Source: Pseudomonadota bacterium
GTDB taxonomy: Bacteria; Pseudomonadota; Alphaproteobacteria; Acetobacterales; Acetobacteraceae
DNA: 6,477 nt
Assembly: GCA_021808055.1 (NCBI GenBank)
Contig: JAKBCH010000091.1
Span: forward strand, 1 to 6,477
Direction of reading: 5' to 3'
Program-made: the position numbers and the translations under genes
Shown: in pieces, positions 4,811 to 6,477 of the stretch
Layout of the letters: each line of letters starts with the position of its first letter
Position numbering within the stretch: position 1 is the first letter of the stretch
Notes under the pieces: model-generated
The model's database searches: none
Told to the model about the DNA's origin: nothing
Seen by the model: only the letters and a program-made list of their open reading frames with translations

Positions 4811-6066
4811 TGCCGGTTTTGCCTCCCATTTCCGTGACCCAAAGCACAGCACCCGCCGCGAATGCCGGTGCGGCAACGAACACCACAGCCTGGGCGGATG
4901 CGCTTGCCAACACCCAAACGCCGCCGCCGGAACATGCCGCCGCAACCGCAGCACAGGCGCCAGCCGTGGCAAAACATGCCGCCGGACAGACAGCGCATGG
5001 CCAAGCACAACCGGCCACGGAACCTCCCGTGGCTGCACAGACCAAAATGGCGAAAGCCACAAAGCCGCAAAGTGTTTATATTCCACCAGCCCCCAGCCGG
5101 ACCGAGAAGAGAGACACACATCAGGCCAGCCCCGTTGTGGCCCAGGCCGCGTACACGCCACCATTGGCGAAAACCGCGGGCGAAACCGAGCAGAAAACCA
5201 CTGCTGCCACAGCCGACGCCAAAACCAATGCCAGCGCAACCATAGCCAATCAGAATGCTCTGGGTGGCGATATAGCATCAGCTGAAGCCGGACCAACCGC
5301 TACACCTGCGAAGCCAACCGCAAAAGCCGAAACAATGCTGACGCCAGCAGTATCTTCCACAAATACTCAACCCAGCCTGCCTGCCGTTACCACAAACGAT
5401 GTACACGCCCCTTCCACCACAACGCAGAGCCCAATGAAAGCTGATAAGACCAAGGCGCTACAGCCTTCCTCCAGCCAGCCAGCCACCGCCAGCACGGCGC
5501 AAGCTGTTAGCTTCCGGGCTACGCAAGTTACCGAAAATGCACCAGCACCCACAAAAGAAACCGAAAAATCTGCCACCCAGAACATGACCGCCCTTGGCAA
5601 TTTTGCTCTGGGTTCAACCCAATCTGTTGTAGCCACGGCAACTAGCAGCCCGACGGCAAGCCTCAGCGCCGTGGCGCTAACCCCCAGCACCGCCCCCGCG
5701 GCGTTGGCCGCCACCGTTGTGGCGCTGCATCAATCAGGCCAGGCCGGCACGGTTTTGCGGCTGGACCCGCCAGGGCTTGGGCATCTTTCCGTGCAGGTGC
5801 GGCTGGGCGCGCAGGGGCAGGTGAATGTGCTGTTCGTGCCCAGCACCGCCGATGCCGCACAGGCGATACAAGCAAGCCTGCCCAACCTTGGCGCCGCCAT
5901 GGCGCAATCTGGCCTCATGCTGGGCCAGGCGCAGGTAGGCGGGCAGTCTTTGCAGCAAGGCGGGCAAGGAGGCCAAAGCGGTTATTCGCCACCACGCCAG
6001 AATAGCCAGGCCAATTTTACCGCCGAACCGCAGGCAACGCCAAACGGGTTAAGCGCCTATGCTTGA
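4810..6066 (+). CDS. fliK: FliK-like flagellar hook-length control protein
   Basis: FliK proteins are exported molecular rulers that stop hook growth and switch the export apparatus to filament substrates. The 418-residue product has a long, poorly conserved Ala/Thr/Pro/Gln-rich N-terminal region (about 1-290) with no membrane segment, as expected of a secreted ruler. It is followed by a compact C-terminal domain. There LRLDPPGLGHLSVQVRLG (316-333), VNVLFVPSTADAAQAIQASL (338-357) and LGAAMAQSGLMLGQAQV (360-376) follow the Flg_hook pattern of LRLxPxxLGxVxV, a beta hairpin, then a helix ending in xGL. A Gly/Gln-rich tail closes it. The start codon overlaps the fliG stop by one nt (TAATG), indicating coupled translation, and the end overlaps fliM by eight nt. 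The domain match is good; the low-complexity half gives no support of its own. Confidence 0.83.
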   Translation: MPVLPPISVTQSTAPAANAGAATNTTAWADALANTQTPPPEHAAATAAQAPAVAKHAAGQTAHGQAQPATEPPVAAQTKMAKATKPQSVYIPPAPSRTEKRDTHQASPVVAQAAYTPPLAKTAGETEQKTTAATADAKTNASATIANQNALGGDIASAEAGPTATPAKPTAKAETMLTPAVSSTNTQPSLPAVTTNDVHAPSTTTQSPMKADKTKALQPSSSQPATASTAQAVSFRATQVTENAPAPTKETEKSATQNMTALGNFALGSTQSVVATATSSPTASLSAVALTPSTAPAALAATVVALHQSGQAGTVLRLDPPGLGHLSVQVRLGAQGQVNVLFVPSTADAAQAIQASLPNLGAAMAQSGLMLGQAQVGGQSLQQGGQGGQSGYSPPRQNSQANFTAEPQATPNGLSAYA

Positions 6067-6477
6067 GATCGATCCGCAGGCGGAGTCGCTTGACCTGCTT
6101 GATCCGATGCGCGCGCCCTTGCTGCGCTCAGTGCTTATGGAAACCTTGGCCGACCGCTTCATGCGGCAGATCGCCTTCGTATTTTTCCAGAAAATGCGCC
6201 ATTCCGTGCAATTGCTTTCCTGCATTCACAACGTCATCAGCCATGAATCCGCGATGTCTGCCTTGCCGGAGGTGATGCTGGCCGGCATTTCGGAATTAAC
6301 GCCGCTGCGCGGGCGCATGTTGCTGGCCATCGATGGCGATTTGATCGGTGCGATGGTGGATGCGATGTGCGGCGCCACCGCCGCGCACCCGTTCGAACGC
6401 TACGAGCTTTCCGCGCTGGAAACGCGCATCGGACGGCAGATGGTGGATATCGCCTTTGCCACCATTACCGAAACCTT
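6059..6477 (+). CDS. fliM: FliM-like flagellar motor switch protein (N-terminal 139 residues; runs off the right edge)
   Basis: FliM forms the middle of the C-ring, binds FliG and normally captures CheY~P through an N-terminal peptide. The reading is open from ATG 6059 to the window edge. DP at residues 15-16, METLADRFMRQIAFVFFQKM (27-46), LTPLRGRMLLAIDGDLIGAMVDAM (80-103) and RYELSALETRIGRQMVDIA (114-132) align in order with FliM's YDP, INERFARxFR, LxPLRGxxLxxxxxxLxxxxVDxxFGG and REFTxxE blocks. Two features are odd: the canonical LSQxEIDALL peptide plus linker is nearly absent, and the GGxG motif reads CGATA (104-108). An in-frame TAA at 6050-6052 prevents a longer start. The gene overlaps the fliK-like stop by eight nt. 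A FliM paralogue or another CheC/FliM-family protein remains possible until the C-terminal SpoA domain is seen. Confidence 0.8.
   Translation, partial: MLEIDPQAESLDLLDPMRAPLLRSVLMETLADRFMRQIAFVFFQKMRHSVQLLSCIHNVISHESAMSALPEVMLAGISELTPLRGRMLLAIDGDLIGAMVDAMCGATAAHPFERYELSALETRIGRQMVDIAFATITET

Noticed and set aside
4439..5296. 285-residue minus-strand open frame across the fliG/fliK-like junction
   Set aside because: It spans two well-supported plus-strand genes, and its composition (His, Trp, Arg and Cys rich) is that of an antisense shadow of GC-rich coding DNA.
5920..6000. Gly/Gln-rich repeats at the end of the fliK-like gene as a tandem repeat element
   Set aside because: The repeats are short and imperfect and are explained by the low-complexity tail common in FliK-type proteins.
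6063..6275. 70-residue plus-strand open frame at the start of fliM
   Set aside because: It is a shifted frame of fliM; the frame from 6059 stays open to the edge and carries the FliM motifs.

Overview
The window is a chromosomal flagellar gene cluster from a Gram-negative, moderately GC-rich bacterium. The protein styles point to an alphaproteobacterium: a single-domain CheY-like regulator with Trp at the switch aromatic position, a small DxxxQ chemotaxis-type protein beside it, and divergent FliF and FliM. A Rhodospirillales/Acetobacteraceae-like host is my best guess, but the sequence alone does not fix the genus.

Layout. The left part (1-1656) is on the minus strand. cheY-like (1285-1656) is followed 11 nt later by a small CheZ/CheT-like gene (824-1273). 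A strong minus-strand intrinsic terminator (714-740) ends that unit. After it come flgB (270-620) and the beginning of flgC, which runs off the left edge. The right part (1933-6477) is on the plus strand: fliE, fliF, fliG, a fliK-like hook-length gene and the 5' part of fliM. Gaps here are 3 nt or less, or the genes overlap by 1-8 nt, so this looks like one translationally coupled operon. A 276-nt AT-rich intergenic region (1657-1932) separates the two divergent transcription units and should hold both promoters.

How the genes work together. FliE joins the MS ring to the proximal rod (FlgB, FlgC). FliF forms the MS ring. FliG and FliM form the rotor/switch on its cytoplasmic face. The FliK-like protein should measure hook length and switch export specificity. 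The CheY-like protein and its DxxxQ neighbour would form a signalling module acting on this switch.

Most interesting points. The FliM N-terminus lacks a recognisable canonical CheY-binding peptide and most of its linker, and an in-frame stop just upstream excludes a longer start. The FliM GGxG motif that normally contacts FliG is degenerate, and the matching FliG EHPQ motif reads ERPQ. A CheY plus putative phosphatase-like pair sits inside the structural cluster, cut off from flgBC by a terminator. The usual flgB-flgC-fliE order is split into divergent units. I see no mobile element, CRISPR array, tRNA or rRNA.
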